DNA from: Epiperipatus broadwayi
Taxonomy: Eukaryota; Onychophora; Udeonychophora; Euonychophora; Peripatidae
Reading direction: 5' to 3'
Assembly: GCA_028023455.1 (NCBI GenBank)
Contig: JAQFVV010006305.1
Location: 921,001 to 985,000 of the forward strand
DNA: 64,000 nt
A program made the position numbers and the translations under genes. Shown piece after piece: positions 13,311 to 26,227 of the stretch (position 1 is the first letter of the stretch; each line of letters opens with the position of its first letter). Below the pieces are notes generated by a model that was given only the letters and a program-made list of their open reading frames with translations, made no database searches and was not told the DNA's origin.

Positions 13311-13488
13311 AAAACAGGCAAAACTCTCCATACAGTAGTGCCACTCAGTGCAAGCCAGAGTAATCAATGGATGCCAGAAGGTTTGATTATTCTGGCTTGC
13401 ACTGAGAGGCACTACTGTATGGAGAGTTTTGCCTGTTTTAACAGCTTGAGCAAGCATAAGAAATGGTGATCATGTGATATTTAGTGGT
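13311..13488 (+). mobile_element. F2 short palindrome with 3' tail
   Basis: 13311-13439 is a near-perfect hairpin with arms of about 57 bases. The ends AAAACAGGCAAAACTCTCC and GGAGAGTTTTGCCTGTTTT are exact complements, and about 15 bases lie between the arms. The following 49 bases match the common F2 3' end (AGCATAAGAAATGGTGATCA ... TTTAGTGG). The interior with the ribozyme is missing, so this is an internally deleted copy. Confidence 0.8.
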
Positions 13489-14093
13489 TGCATAAATGCC
13501 TGGTAATGTTGCTTTTCAATTTTACTTTGTTTTTATTCTCTAGCTAAGAATAGCTAGCTATTTATTTACTGATTAACAATTATGTTTATGCATTTGTGGG
13601 TTGGTACAGTCACCATAAAACATCTTTAATATATTTCTCCCCCCCCCCCAATTAGAATGTCCACACGTATTTACAAATGGCTAGTAATGATTTGGATAAT
13701 TTTTAAAATTCTAACGTTATTTTAATACCTGAAATTTTTTTTCGATTTCATAACATATTTGAACTCCAGGCCATGAGCAAAACAGATAAATGTGCTAAGC
13801 ATTACTTCATGAGGCCACTGCATAAATTTATGAATGACTTTATGCATATATAGCACTTTCTAATTTAACAGATTTTCACTGTAATAGTATTTTTCAGCAT
13901 TTGCACCACCAAATATTAATCTGTTTACCATCATCATGCATATAATTCGAGATTTTTCAAACTATTTAAAATTATTAAATATTGTGCTTAATATTTTTGT
14001 ATCTCAAGTGTTTATTATGATCAAAAGAAAGGTTATAAACAAGGCTGCTATGTAAAATAAATGAATAACTCATTAAAAAAAAATCCTTTGAAA
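13489..14093. other. Unassigned DNA
   Basis: Nothing recognised apart from a C10 run near 13640. Confidence 0.45.
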
Positions 14094-14285
14094 GTCAAGC
14101 ATTGATGGACGAGTGGTTAGCACAGCTGCCTTACAAGCAGTTGTCCTGGGTTCACTTCCCGGCCGATGCTTTGACACACAAAAAAATAGAAAGGCAGATT
14201 TTTCTGACAGTCTTGGCAGGCTGCATAAAAACTCTTCATGGGCCACATGCAGCCTGTGGGCCATTATTTGCCCACCCATGGTCTA
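14094..14285 (+). mobile_element. tRNA-derived SINE joined to an hAT-like end
   Basis: 14098-14172 folds as a tRNA-like cloverleaf: A box near 14107 (GAGTGGTTAGC), anticodon arm GCTGC-CTTACAA-GCAGT, and B box GGTTCACTTCC near 14149. It shares CATTGATGG and the GAC-ACA tail start with the other SINE copies. Downstream, 14230-14280 carries GGCCCATTATTTGCCCACCC-like sequence typical of the terminal part of hAT non-autonomous elements. Whether this is one chimeric element or two adjacent ones cannot be decided here. Confidence 0.6.
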
Positions 14286-17131
14286 AATTATTCAACTAAA
14301 ACTAGAATAATGGAAGAAAAAAATAAAGGATATTTCCATTTTTATTTTTATTTTTTAAAAAAAACTCAAATTCTTTTTTTTAAATTTTGAAAATGAAGAA
14401 ACAAAAGCCTAAATTTTAAAAGAACTTTCCAAAATTGATCTAGCGATGTTTTTTTTTTTTTTTTTTAAAAAAAAGGAAAAACTTTTACTTACCATTAAAA
14501 ATAAGTTAATAACTTTGATTTGTAGGAGGATAATAATAATATGCATGTATGTGTGCTCTGTTTTTATGTATATACTGTATATATTTAAAATGAAATTAAT
14601 TATGTATTGTGAAAATATAATATGGTTTAATAAGTTTATTATTTTTTTGACAAATAAAATATCCTACGATAAAAACACTAGTGTGTACTTATACAGATGC
14701 ATGTCATGTAGACATATATTAAAATCAGTCATCAACCATATATATGATAAAATTAATTATGCATTATAAAAATTAATTTTTTTATTGGTTTATGACAATT
14801 CAAAGATGTTAATTTTAAATTATTATACAGCATATCTGAGAGCTTATATATATATATATGTTTTATGTAAACCTATTAAAATATATGTAAATTATAATTT
14901 AATAGCATATTTTTTTGTATTATTTGAATCAAAATCAGAATAATATACTCATATTTATAGCATAGCCTATAAACCTTTCATTTCATTTTATTGTTTCTAA
15001 TTAATAAACTTATATTTCATTAAGTCATTTCAGTGAATTTATTTAATCCTAAAATATGTTTAAAATATTGTTTTATTTATTTATCTCTTGCTCATAGTAA
15101 CAGTTATAGAGCTCTTGCTCACTGAGCTGGATTTATGCATAACAGTCAGTTATATAGACTTGGATTTATGTTTAGTGTTATCTACATCCAGATGGTGATC
15201 CTGGTTGGTGCAAAGAGAGATCCTTTAAAGTTCATGCACTACATTTTATCTAGTTTTTATTATTAGAAATTAAGTTTATAGTTAGCCAGTACCTTAATGG
15301 GACTAAATGGCCAGGACATTGATGATGATCAGCATGTTTCTGCATTCCATCATTATTTTTTTTAATTGTTATATTTTTATAAATTAGCACTTAAGGTTTG
15401 TGCATCCAAATTATGTTTATATAATCTGCTCCATGTTTGGCAAAGGCTAAATAATTAGTGGTCCACTTTCAATTCCAGTCACAAGGTTGACTGTTGATTT
15501 TTATTCTTCTTCTCTGTAATGCTGGTGAACTTATAATTAGTTCTTTCTGATCTCTCAAGCTCATCATGTTCATTTATTCCTTTTATATTTAATTTATATT
15601 TTATTTATTTGGGGATAATGATGGTTTCCCATCTCCTCATAATTTAACCCTAAGTTCATACCATTACAATATGTTACTTCAATATATTAAGTTTCATAAT
15701 CATTTTGGGAGTTCAGACAAAAATCAGTGCTAATATACATTTATATATGCTTGCATATATTTTTGTTTGCCATTTAAATGATTAATACATATATTTACTT
15801 TATCATAGAATAAATAGTAATACTTGGTTTTATAATTTATTTTTGAATTTAACACTGGTTTTTGTTTTTGGACAGCCCACTTGGGTAGATTACTGGTGTG
15901 ATGATAGTGGATGGGATATAAAAATTAATAAAGCTCTGGCATTGAGAAGGTATGTAAGATAATCCACAGGTAACTGTTAGAATATATTTATTTCTAAAAT
16001 AGCTATAGGGTCTGTGTTATAGAAAATTATATATTTAATGTATATTTTTTGTCAAAAGTAGATATAGTTATCAAGGCAAAAGGATGCTGCAATCAACTAA
16101 GATTATGTGATTATTATTGCATTGTTCATTTGGTCTTAATATCGTTTGCAATATTAGTCTCAGCCTGTCATAGAACATACATTACTTATATACATATGGT
16201 ATATATTCTCATTATTAATATTTATGTATACACACAAACATATAGACGTATATATATATATACATATTCTGCTTGTATATATATATCAAAATAAATTTAA
16301 TTTTATTGCCAGGATCAGAAATTTTTGATTGACCGTTATAATGAAGAAGAAACTCATATCTATATTTTCAAGTATATTTAACACAAATAATATTTTCATT
16401 AATAGATTAGGTCAGTGAGTGATATTTTTTAAAAAATTATAAATGTATGTATACTATTTAATCATAATTAGTTATTTTTACACATTCTATATTATATTTA
16501 TTTTATATTATAGTTTGCATGTTTATATGTCTAAATACACAAATACATTTTATTGCAGAAATAATTTATTCTTTTACAATTAATCATTCTTACTAGATAC
16601 AACATTACCTTGTACAACAATGGTGAATGACTATTGATTTGATGAAGAATTGGTGCTTAGTAGAATTTCCATTTAATTAGGAATTTTCTCAGTATTCAAA
16701 TATAATTTCTGACTAAAACATTATTGTATGATTCTAGTCACTTAGATTTAATCGGCATTTGATACAGAAGTTCATTTTAAATCACTCTACTTTTAAGCTG
16801 AGTATAAGATTGAATAATTAATCATTATCAAATAGCTGTCCTAAAAAGATTCTCGGACTAATTTTTGGCAATTAGCATTTCCCCGGTAAAATTGTTTTGC
16901 GCTATAGTCAGTCAAAAGATTCTCTTTGCTTATGCTATTTTATGTAAAGGTTTAAAATTTTCAAATTTTATAATATTCAAAACCAAATACATTAGCTACA
17001 TATGTCTTGCATCTTTTAGAAAAATATATCACTTTACTTTTAAACAAAAATTTTTTGATTTGAACAAGGATTAATTTTTGTACAGATGAAACCAGTAATT
17101 ATTTTCTTAATAAAACAAGGTTAGTTAGTAT
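14286..17131. other. Unassigned AT-rich DNA
   Basis: Long, very AT-rich tract with T-run/A-run junctions (14448-14475) and TATATA stretches (14850, 16250). No gene, tRNA or paired repeat was recognised. Confidence 0.45.
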
Positions 17132-17247
17132 GTTAGGCGTTGTTAGCCGAGAGGTCAGCGCTGCCGCCTTGCAAGCAAGCAGTTGGTTGCAATCGGTTGC
17201 TGTGGGTTCGCCTCCCGGCCGATGCTATGACATATGGAAAAAAAAAC
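17132..17247 (+). mobile_element. tRNA-derived SINE with 16-bp target duplication
   Basis: A complete short SINE: tRNA-like head (A box TAGCCGAGAGG near 17142, anticodon loop CTTGCAA, B box GGTTCGCCTCC near 17205), then GACATATGG and an A-rich tail. It is flanked by the 16-base direct repeat CAAGGTTAGTTAGTAT at 17116-17131 and 17248-17263, the mark of target-primed insertion. There is almost no body between the tRNA part and the tail, so the element is about 115 bp. Its enzyme would come from a LINE in trans. Confidence 0.85.
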
Positions 17248-17263
17248 CAAGGTTAGTTAGTAT

Positions 17264-18230
17264 AATATTGTTTATGCAAATTCAAATCCAAAGTATCGAT
17301 TTTAACAAAAACCTATTTAAAAATAATTACACTAGCTAAAACAAAAATTGTATTTTTTTTTTTTTTAATATTTGATATTGCAAGGAAAATTATATTTCAA
17401 GATGAGAGTTCATTGTTTTGACTAATTAAAAGTTCCTTTAAAGAAGCATATTCACAAATGAAACAAAGAATACAATCTCTACCAATGAAACTAGCAATTT
17501 ATTCAATTATTTAAAATAAAATTATGATAAATAAGTACAAATATATATATAACAATCATATAAAAGTAATCAATTATTTACAAAGATTGGTTAAACCACT
17601 ACAATGATGTCAAAAGTTTTACCAAACTCTATATGGCAACATTTTATTAACAAAAAGGAATTACAATTTTCTAGATGTCACTTTAGAGACAACACAAACC
17701 CCAGAAAGTCAAAAAAATAAAGATCATTATTTTAATGTTTGGAAAGAAATCCTTACTTATGGTTTCAATTAACATAGTAAGGGAAAGAATCTGGCATAGA
17801 AAGAGCATTTTAAAACAAAGTGTTCCAGTATCTCCTCTATCCCATGGCACAATAAACAAATAGCATTCAAAGTTTTATTGGTTAAAGTTTTAGGTTTAGA
17901 TTAATTAAGAAAAATAAGTACTGTACTTTGGTTTCAAATACCATAATCACACTTTTCACTAATGTCTTTATTATTAAAGTTTAGAATTGACCGCAATGAG
18001 ATTTTATGTGCAATATTGATATTGTACTCAAGAATCTCCCAAATTCAATTTTCTTGAAGAATGCAGAAATAAGTTAGTCTTTATATTATATTTTGATATG
18101 AACTTAGTATATGTCATTGATGGGTAGGAATATGTGTGCAGACATAATACTACTTATTAATGAGAGACCATTATATCTAGAACTATTAAATATTTTAGAA
18201 AACTTTTAATTCTACTTAAATTTTCCAAAG
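17264..18230. other. Unassigned AT-rich DNA
   Basis: Nothing recognised. Confidence 0.45.
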
Positions 18231-18243
18231 ACATTATTTATTA

Positions 18244-18467
18244 TTGTATTTTTATATTGGACTATTTCCATCATCTAATATGTGTGTTGAAAACAGTTTG
18301 TGCATATACTAACCTGTTTGCTGTGATATTACTAACAGTTGAATTTATTTGGAATATTTAAATAAAATTGGAATTTTTCTAAAGACATTCAACACACATA
18401 TTAGATGATGGAAATAGTCCAATATAAAAATACAACTAGAACACCATCATCACAAACCTTCAGGAAA
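18244..18467. mobile_element. F3 foldback element with 13-bp target duplication
   Basis: Arms 18246-18291 and 18388-18433 are a perfect 46-base inverted repeat around a loop of about 100 bases. The element is flanked by the 13-base direct repeat ACATTATTTATTA at 18231-18243 and 18468-18480. The loop segment GCATATACTAACCTGTTTG recurs at about 60751-60770. I found no hammerhead core in it. Confidence 0.75.
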
Positions 18468-18480
18468 ACATTATTTATTA

Positions 18481-19503
18481 GGCTAGTTATAAATTAAAAA
18501 TTCAGGAGATTGCTATGATATTGATTTATCCAGTGAGAAACCCATAAATCATGTTTTTTTAGTTGCCTCCAGACTTTCATACATTAATGTGACTATCCTC
18601 AGTATTATGTTTCTGTTCTCTTTGTCATATTCATATACTTGTTACTTTGAATTTGTAATATGTAGCTATCATTGTCCTATCTTGCTTTTTTTGTAATTTT
18701 GATGGATGAATCATTATAGTTATTTTATATTATTTTTTACAGTAATACATCATCTATAGACATATTAACAATGAATTATGATAGGTTACTATGCTTATAA
18801 ATATATTGACATAGTCAATTCATATCACATTATTCACTAGATGACTCAGATTAGAGGAAGATTAGAGGACACTGTTTGCAGTACACATATCATTACTTCT
18901 AGCATGCTATTTAAAACGAATGGCTTAAAATATTATGTATTCCAATTAATACTTATTGTTTTAACCATATACATTTGATATTAGCTCAGCAACTATATAT
19001 ATTTTATTAGCTAATAATCTTGGTTAATAGTAATATCTCATACTTTTGTCATTTAGATGAAAGTATAATATCGTATGAAAATAATAAAAATGCTTGTAAT
19101 TCATGAGTAGAGTATGAGAAGTGAATTAATTATTATTTACAAATATAGATTATATATATCTTAAAAGAGTCTGTGTGTTATTTTGTTTTAATAATAATAT
19201 AGGCAATTTTACAAGCTTGCCTCAAATAACCATAGTATATTATTTTTAAATGTATTGTGTTTATGGGCATTGGTTGACTAATTCAGCAATCTCTATCTTT
19301 GGTCATACCTTGTAGTATATAGGTACTTATATATGGCTATGAATTAATTAATTGCTTGCATTTATTGTACTATTAATACTGTAAAATTTTAATTGCACAC
19401 AAAATTCTTTTTTAAAAACAACACCCATAGCAATCATTTTAACAAAAAAAAAAATCAATTGTGGATTATTATTAAAAGATCTTATTAACCATTATCATTT
19501 TAG
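18481..19503. other. Unassigned AT-rich DNA
   Basis: Nothing recognised. Confidence 0.45.
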
Positions 19504-19512
19504 AAATATGTC

Positions 19513-19603
19513 AAGCGTTGGTGGCCTAGTGGTTAGCATAGCTACCTTCCAAATAGCTGGCCCCTGTTCGTTTCTCAGTCAATGCATTTGACATATGGGG
19601 AAA
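19513..19603 (+). mobile_element. tRNA-derived SINE
   Basis: tRNA-like head with seven-pair acceptor-like ends, A box TGGCCTAGTGGTTAGCA near 19522 and a worn B box near 19566, then ATTTGACATATGG and a short A tail. A 9-base direct repeat, AAATATGTC, flanks it at 19504-19512 and 19604-19612. Same family as 17132-17247 and 43872-43970. Confidence 0.8.
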
Positions 19604-19612
19604 AAATATGTC

Positions 19613-20888
19613 TTTATTAGATCATTTTTTAATATGTCAATGTAGTTTTTCATTTCTTTCTCTGAAATTTTGATATCTGCATCTAATTTTCCATGAATAC
19701 CAAATACCATCAATAATTAGTCATCTGGGCAATCTTGTTCTTGAATATCCATGAGATTAAAACAGAAAAAATCTTAAATCATATGAATAGTAAATATACT
19801 TGTGGATTCACTTGTATTAGTAAAATAAAATAACACAATATATAGCTGTTTCGGTGTCTTCTATATTTACATATTATTTTTATCAACAACAATATCATAA
19901 AAAATTAACTTTACAATCAATTATACTAGAGAGTAATCAACTTTTAGTACTTTATTTTAAATATATTAATTAATATTATTAAGCTACTCTCTGATATTTG
20001 TATATAATATCCAAGAAATGTCAAAACACAAAAACATGTAACAATGTTGATTAATTACAAATAATAATCATTTGTAAATAATAATTAGTTTCATGGAATT
20101 TGTTTGTACCATGCTATTTAGAAGTTATAATATACTTTAATATGCATTTTTTTAAAAAAAAATTATTATTAATTTTTAATCTATTGATCACATCTCATGG
20201 CATTTCTAATCTAAATATTTATTATAATTATATACAATACCTTCAGTTTTAAAAGACAGTTCCTAGCATTATATATATATATATTTACATCGTTTTCAAT
20301 ATATATAATTATTAACTCTCTCTTGAATAAAATCACACATTTCTAATTTAACTAATAAATATCATCATGGTAGAATATTGAGGAGAGATAGGACTATCTC
20401 CAGAGTCACCTGATGATATCCCTGTTTCTGGCTAAAATACTGTAAATTTATGAGACAGTTGGTTTTCTTTATGCATTGACATAAGTGCCTAACTATTTAT
20501 TCATTTTTTATGCTTGTATATGGTTTGATTAATAAACTTTGTTAACAAATATTATTAATCAATGGTAATAATTATAATATGTGTCCAAGTAAAAAAGTAA
20601 CCAGTGCTCTCTCCAAGCTGCCATTCCTGAATCAATGCTTGAGTATTTTGTAATAACATACTTTAGATATTTGTCACAAAAATTGCATGATATTAGCATG
20701 TATTGTACAAATAAAAGATAGTTAAGTATTCTTAAAAATACTGAATAATTTTAATATTGTTTAAAGTGTATAAAAAATAAATAATTTATTCTATTTGATA
20801 ATTTTTAATATTGCTTCAAGTAATTTATAAAGCATTTTAGAAAATTCAGCTTTTTAAAAATTATTCTAAGTTGATATTTTAAATTACT
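19613..20888. other. Unassigned AT-rich DNA
   Basis: Nothing recognised. Confidence 0.45.
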
Positions 20889-20985
20889 AAACACCACATG
20901 ATCACTATTTTTCTATTTCCTATGCTTACACAAGCAGTTAAAACAGAGGCAAAACTCTCCATACAGTTGTGCCACCCAATGCATT
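20889..20985 (-). mobile_element. F2 end fragment
   Basis: Holds the fixed F2 end on the minus strand (ACACCACATGATCACTATT near 20890) followed by the GGCAAAACTCTCCATACAG block at about 20949. The rest of the element is absent. Confidence 0.6.
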
Positions 20986-22350
20986 TTTTTGAATATAAAT
21001 AATAAGAGGCTACTGCTCGCATTAATTTTTTTTTGACTTATTGCTTTAATAGAGTCAAGTACCATAAAGCAAAAATCTATAGCCTATGATATATAATTAT
21101 GAAAAAAGGATATAGATAATAGATAAATAAGGAATAAATAAAATATTTTTTCTATACTGCAGAAAAGTTCCTTTTATTTATTTATTGTAAGTGGACATTT
21201 TTTACAAGATAAATTATGGGAGCCTACCTTTCACACTTATTTTTTTTTATTTTTTACATTTAGCCTATCTTTTTATTATCATATCTATATTAGTATTTCA
21301 GTTAATTAATGGAGGTTAATAAACAAATACCCATGACATTTTAAAATTTTCTTTCTCTCATGTTAATTAAGTATATTCAAAACTTACTTTGTTACATGAG
21401 AATATACTTAATTAAAGAGAAATGATAAAATTGTATCAAATTCAATAATAATTCCCTTGCTGTACCTGCAGCATTTTAAAATTTATTTTTTTAAATGTTA
21501 AATATATTTAAACTGACATACTAAAGTTTATCAAATTCAGTAGTATTTTCCTTTTTGTGTCTACGCAATTTAAATTTACTTTAACACATGTTAAATATAT
21601 ATTTAAACCAAATTCCTAAAACTTTATCCAATTTATTATTATAACTGATATAAATTGTCATTATTTAAATGAGAAATTGAATATGTGGTACCAATGCAAT
21701 TTAATTAGTTTAAAATATATTTACCTTGCTTTACCAAAAACTATACTTTTTCTTTAAAAAAATTTCCAACTCTGTATTCTGTTAGTCAGCGTTGCCCTCT
21801 TTTTGGTTTTTTAAGATGTCATTCAAAAACAGTTACAATATAGATTTTCAAAGGAATTTTTATATTGCAAATTAAATTTTTTTTAAAAAAAACAAAGCAA
21901 AAATTTGTATGCTAGTAAAATTCTATACAAAAAAAAAAAAAAAATTATGAAGATTTTTCAAGATAGATGCAATATTTGTTGAATTATAAAATCACAAATG
22001 AATTTTCACATTTATATAGAAATATAGATTGTATAAAACACCTTCTCTATATCACCTAATGCTTTAACATCAGCATGGTTTTTCATTACGACAAACTCTG
22101 ATAATTCAGAAGACATATTCAGTAATAAATAAAATTTTTATAATACATGCACACTTTTATTATAGATGAGATCAAGTTTTAAAATATTCTTCAATATAAA
22201 ATTATTATAGAATACATTTTGATGATAATTCATTATTCTAAAACAGATAATAAACAATTACTTTCTAAAAATCTTAAGTATTTAAAGGAATGTATATTAA
22301 CTTTAAAATATTTAATGCTAAAATTTATTTCAGTACTTTAAATTAAAATA
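20986..22350. repeat. AT-rich DNA with a degenerate tandem repeat
   Basis: 21434-21625 holds two, perhaps three, diverged units of about 96-108 bases that each contain TTATCAAATTCA-like and TTAAATATAT-like words. A 15-base inverted repeat (TTAATTAAGTATATT) occurs at about 21364 and 21402. No gene was recognised. Confidence 0.45.
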
Positions 22351-22550
22351 GGCAAAACTCTCCATACAGTAGTGCCACCTGTGCTAAACAGAGTAATCAA
22401 TGGATTCCAGAAGGTTTGTGCATAAAATCCCTATTTAGTACCAACTCATCCAATATCCCCAGACTAATTTCTAGCTTGTTGCTCTACTGTATGGAGAGTT
22501 TTGCCTGTTTTAACAACAGTTATGAGCAAGCATAAGAAATGGTGATCATA
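22351..22550 (-). mobile_element. F2 element, shortened copy
   Basis: Begins GGCAAAACTCTCCATACAG and ends with the reverse complement near 22481-22506, followed by the F2 3' tail to GTGATCAT. The interior runs from the terminal block only as far as the truncated ribozyme (CCCCAGACTAATTTCTAGC at about 22457), so half of the hammerhead is missing. A possible A/T-rich target repeat is ambiguous. Confidence 0.7.
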
Positions 22551-23043
22551 TAAAAATTTATTAATATTATTACTGATACATCTGTCTCTGAAAAGTCTTT
22601 TCTAGACTTTGTTGAATGTTATATTGACTGATAGTTGGTTTTTTAAAAAGTATCCCAAGAATGTAAACTTTGAGTTGTGACTCTAAATATTTATGAATGA
22701 ATAATAATTATTTAAGACACATCAATTACTACTACTATTATTATTGTTTCTAATACTAATATTACTAATAACTGCTATTATTATTTAAATAATAAATTAT
22801 AAACATTATTATCATAACCCTTCATTATAAGCTACATGTAAATGAGTATAGCCTATCTAACTTTAGAAACATAGTGAGACAAAAAAAAACAAAAAGTCAA
22901 AATTAAGTTGTATGAGAAGTATACAAATCGATTCATAAACTGTAATACTTTCATATATATATCACAACTTACTTTAGTTTGACATCATGATATGTTGGTT
23001 TTTAATCTCTTATGCATTTTTCTTTCTAAAAAATTTCACATCC
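22551..23043. other. Unassigned AT-rich DNA
   Basis: Nothing recognised. Confidence 0.45.
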
Positions 23044-23055
23044 TGATTAATTATA

Positions 23056-23490
23056 AACAGAGCAAAATCTCCATACAGTATTGCCACCTGTGCTAAACAG
23101 AGTAATCAATGGATGCCAGAAGGCTTGTGCATAAAATCCCTATCTAATGCCTACTCATCCAATATCCCCAGACTAGTTTCTGGCTTGTGGCCTTCGTCAG
23201 TGAGGAGCTTTGGATCTGAGAGCACTGCATCTAGATCTTAGGATCTAATGCAACCCTCTAGCAACCACCTTTTACCTCTACTTAACTACAAAACTATGAG
23301 AATGAAATTGAAAACACAAAAAATATTTTCAATCTAAGCTCAGTAGCTTATATAGTCATATGGGTCTGAACTCAGTTCAGCACCCATACATTTTGGTGTC
23401 TTTGGCTCTTTTACAACCATAGCCACCACTATCCTATTAGGCAGGATTGGTGTTAAACCAATCATGTGATGATTAATTATAATCACGTGA
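23056..23490 (-). mobile_element. F2 element, long single-arm copy
   Basis: Carries the complete long F2 arm: terminal block, ribozyme region, the middle with CAGCCACC-like and TTCAGCACCCATACATTTTGG sequence, and GTTAAACCAATCATGTGA at the end. The 12-base direct repeat TGATTAATTATA lies at 23044-23055 and again at 23470-23481 and 23491-23502, the right copy itself being duplicated together with the last bases of the element. Confidence 0.75.
23154..23220 (-). ncRNA. Hammerhead ribozyme, type I (F2)
   Basis: Read on the minus strand: outer helix I strand ATCCAA, internal loop, inner strand TCCTCA, CTGACGA box, stem II GGC-CACAA-GCC, GAAAC, two-base loop TA, GTC (predicted cleavage after this C, at + position 23171), then TGGGGA pairing with TCCTCA, TA, and TTGGAT pairing with ATCCAA. 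Helix III is just A-U plus C-G. The base pair at the foot of stem II would be A-A, which may weaken activity. A self-cleaving RNA within a retroelement transcript is inferred; nothing here shows cleavage. Confidence 0.7.
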
Positions 23491-23502
23491 TGATTAATTA
23501 TA

Positions 23503-26056
23503 ATTCTCCATTATATTTACTCTCAACCATATCCTCATAATAAAAGCAATCACTGTCGTACTTTTTTAGACAGGTTTTGAAATAATCTTTATATCACAAA
23601 TGGGATTTATTTCACATGTGAAAAACATTCAAATTCATTAATACATTTTTAGAAAATCTATTATGCTTCATTCACACTATGAGTATATGCTAATCTAGTG
23701 AAAATGTACTCCTTACAGTTATAATTTTAAACTAAAAACATACCTGTTGGTCTTATAAATTGCTATTATATCTTCAATATATGATGGAACAATCTTAAAT
23801 GAAAACTTCCCAGGATTTTTATGTTTCTTGAAGAGAGATTTCATGTGTCACAATAATTATGTCACAATAACTTTTATGTAGAACTGATTAAAATTATAGA
23901 AATATGATGAAATACTTTTATTTTTTAACTTGTCAAATACAAGAGCAGCATATTGAATTTTGTGTTGTAACCTCAATATCCAAGACCATCTTTGTATTTA
24001 AAAAGCTACAAAAACATCTATATTTTCAAAGTATTAACCATTCAAGGGAAAGGTTTGCTATGGTTTTTATTAAGTAAAAAGTTTTTATTTCACTACAGGA
24101 TTTTTTTTTTTTTTTTTTTTTAATGAGAGGAAAAAAGTAATTGCAATAATTAAATTTTTGAAAAAAGCAATTCATCATCTCAAATAAACCTCTATCAGTG
24201 AGTCGCAATTAAACGTTTCCTCCATGATTAACTTTATTAATCTTTAATAAACTAGCATGCCACATTTCATGATTAAGATTTTAAAAATCAAGCTAATGTA
24301 TGAACAATTTGTTATTGAAACAATATTTTTATTTGATAAAAATATTTAATTTTGATAATATATTTTGATTTGGAAATTTTTATTTATAGCACATTTAATG
24401 CAATTTTTTTGAAAAAGAATTGAGGAACCACGGAATGCTATAACTGATAGTAATTAAAGCATTTTGTTTTATAGGCACTGTGAGAAATGAAATATCTGGA
24501 AATAAGATAACAATTTTTTTTTTTTTTAGTTTAAAAAATAAGTTATTACAAATATAAAAATGCAAACCAGCCTTTTTAATAAATAATTCACTGCACTGCA
24601 AAGGCTTCTCCAACACCATCTCATAGAGGAACAATAAAAGAAAATACAATAGTTACGAGACGAGTCAAGTGATGGATAGCAAAGGCTTAACTGATTTTTC
24701 ATTTTTATTTTATCCTCTAGCTAAGGGATGGATTATTAGCTGGGGGTTGCTATAGGTTTGCTATTTTGAAAAACAAAAAACAATCCTATCCTCTTGAGAA
24801 GATTTTAATTTGATCAGGTTTGAATCCTAGGATAATATAGGCATGGCAGACTGATATGCTACTCTACTTTATGAGACCTTTATTGCATATATAATTATTT
24901 ACAGATAGATAAAAATATTATATGCTTGACTTTTTCCAAGAATCCTTGCCAATGATAATATTTCTAATGAATTATATGAAGCATGTTTTAAAATATATAT
25001 TTCAATGCTTTACTTCTATTTGGTACTACTTTTGCAGATGTAAAATCTATTATTAAACAAGCATTTTTCATATACATGTGATCACAATTTTTTTAGTTTT
25101 TCTAAGTATATAAGTGCTTGGTTTCCAATTATAACTGCAATATAGCTGTTGCTACAGACACTGGTAACAAAAAAGAATGTTTAGTTTTTGCTATTTTCTT
25201 TCATCTTTTAATATCAACCCAAAATCTTTTTTATTTTACTAGATTTCTAGCAGAAAACTACACTCGTGATGATATTGATGAATCTAAAAACTATATTCAT
25301 ATTGTGTGTGTGTTTAATCTTCATTTGTCATAATCCATAAATGACTATTTAGCTATTCTTAACTAAGAGATAAAGCAAGGATGAAAAACTGCTCAAACTT
25401 TCAACATCCAGAAAATATCAAAGTTGATCAATATTGTCTTCAGTGGCATGTAGGGAGATTGAAGAGAGGAAGCAATACAATTTCTTTGAAATTAAATATT
25501 TATTAATAAAATAGTAGTGTTAAAGTAGTTTATTTAAAAATTTCCCTTCTTGTCCCAAACCTTCGATTGCTTCTTTTATAAATATATTCTTGTAATTATT
25601 AATCAAATTAATTAATAGAATTATCTATGTTTAATGCTAATTTTTATAGATGGTCTTAATATATAAATTTTTTCTACAGTACAGGTTTTTTCATACCTGT
25701 ATTCCAATAGGCAATATGTAGGGGGTTTGAAGATGGTTTTGTACAGTGGCATTTTGTAAATAAATTTTAATTCTACTCAGCATAGAATTTAAATAATAAC
25801 CCATCATAAGTATTTAACAAATTTACAGTATTAGTACAATTGCCTTGCCTTTGTTGCAAGAATGGTGATTCTCATGACTACAGGTTAATATTCTATTAGT
25901 CTTTGATTTTTTTAAACCTTAATTATTTAAAGCTGTTGTCTATCTATAACATAATATGAACCAAATATTTTAAATGAAATCACTTTCGGATGATTTAACA
26001 ATGTTTCATGGCTTTTTTGTATTTTAAGCAAACTATTTAAGTCTTTATAATCAATT
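23503..26056. other. Unassigned AT-rich DNA
   Basis: Contains a run of about 22 T at 24101-24122 and otherwise nothing recognised. Confidence 0.45.
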
Positions 26057-26080
26057 GCATCATCATCATCATCATCATCA

Positions 26081-26122
<42 letters not shown>
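26057..26122 (+). repeat. (CAT)n then (TTA)n microsatellite
   Basis: About nine CAT units followed by about fourteen TTA units. With 26826-27205 it brackets the MITE below, suggesting insertion into, or seeding of, a trinucleotide tract. Confidence 0.9.
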
Positions 26123-26125
<3 letters not shown>

Positions 26126-26227
26126 TCTCATAAATTATATAATCAATAATTATGCGCTTTAAACACTCGTTAAAGAAGTTATATATATTTTAATAATTTA
26201 TTTAAAACTTAGCGCTTTCAAAGCTCC

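Noticed and set aside
14446-14769. 107-codon open frame as a gene
   Set aside because: Starts in a poly-T/poly-A junction, and its content is low complexity without a motif.
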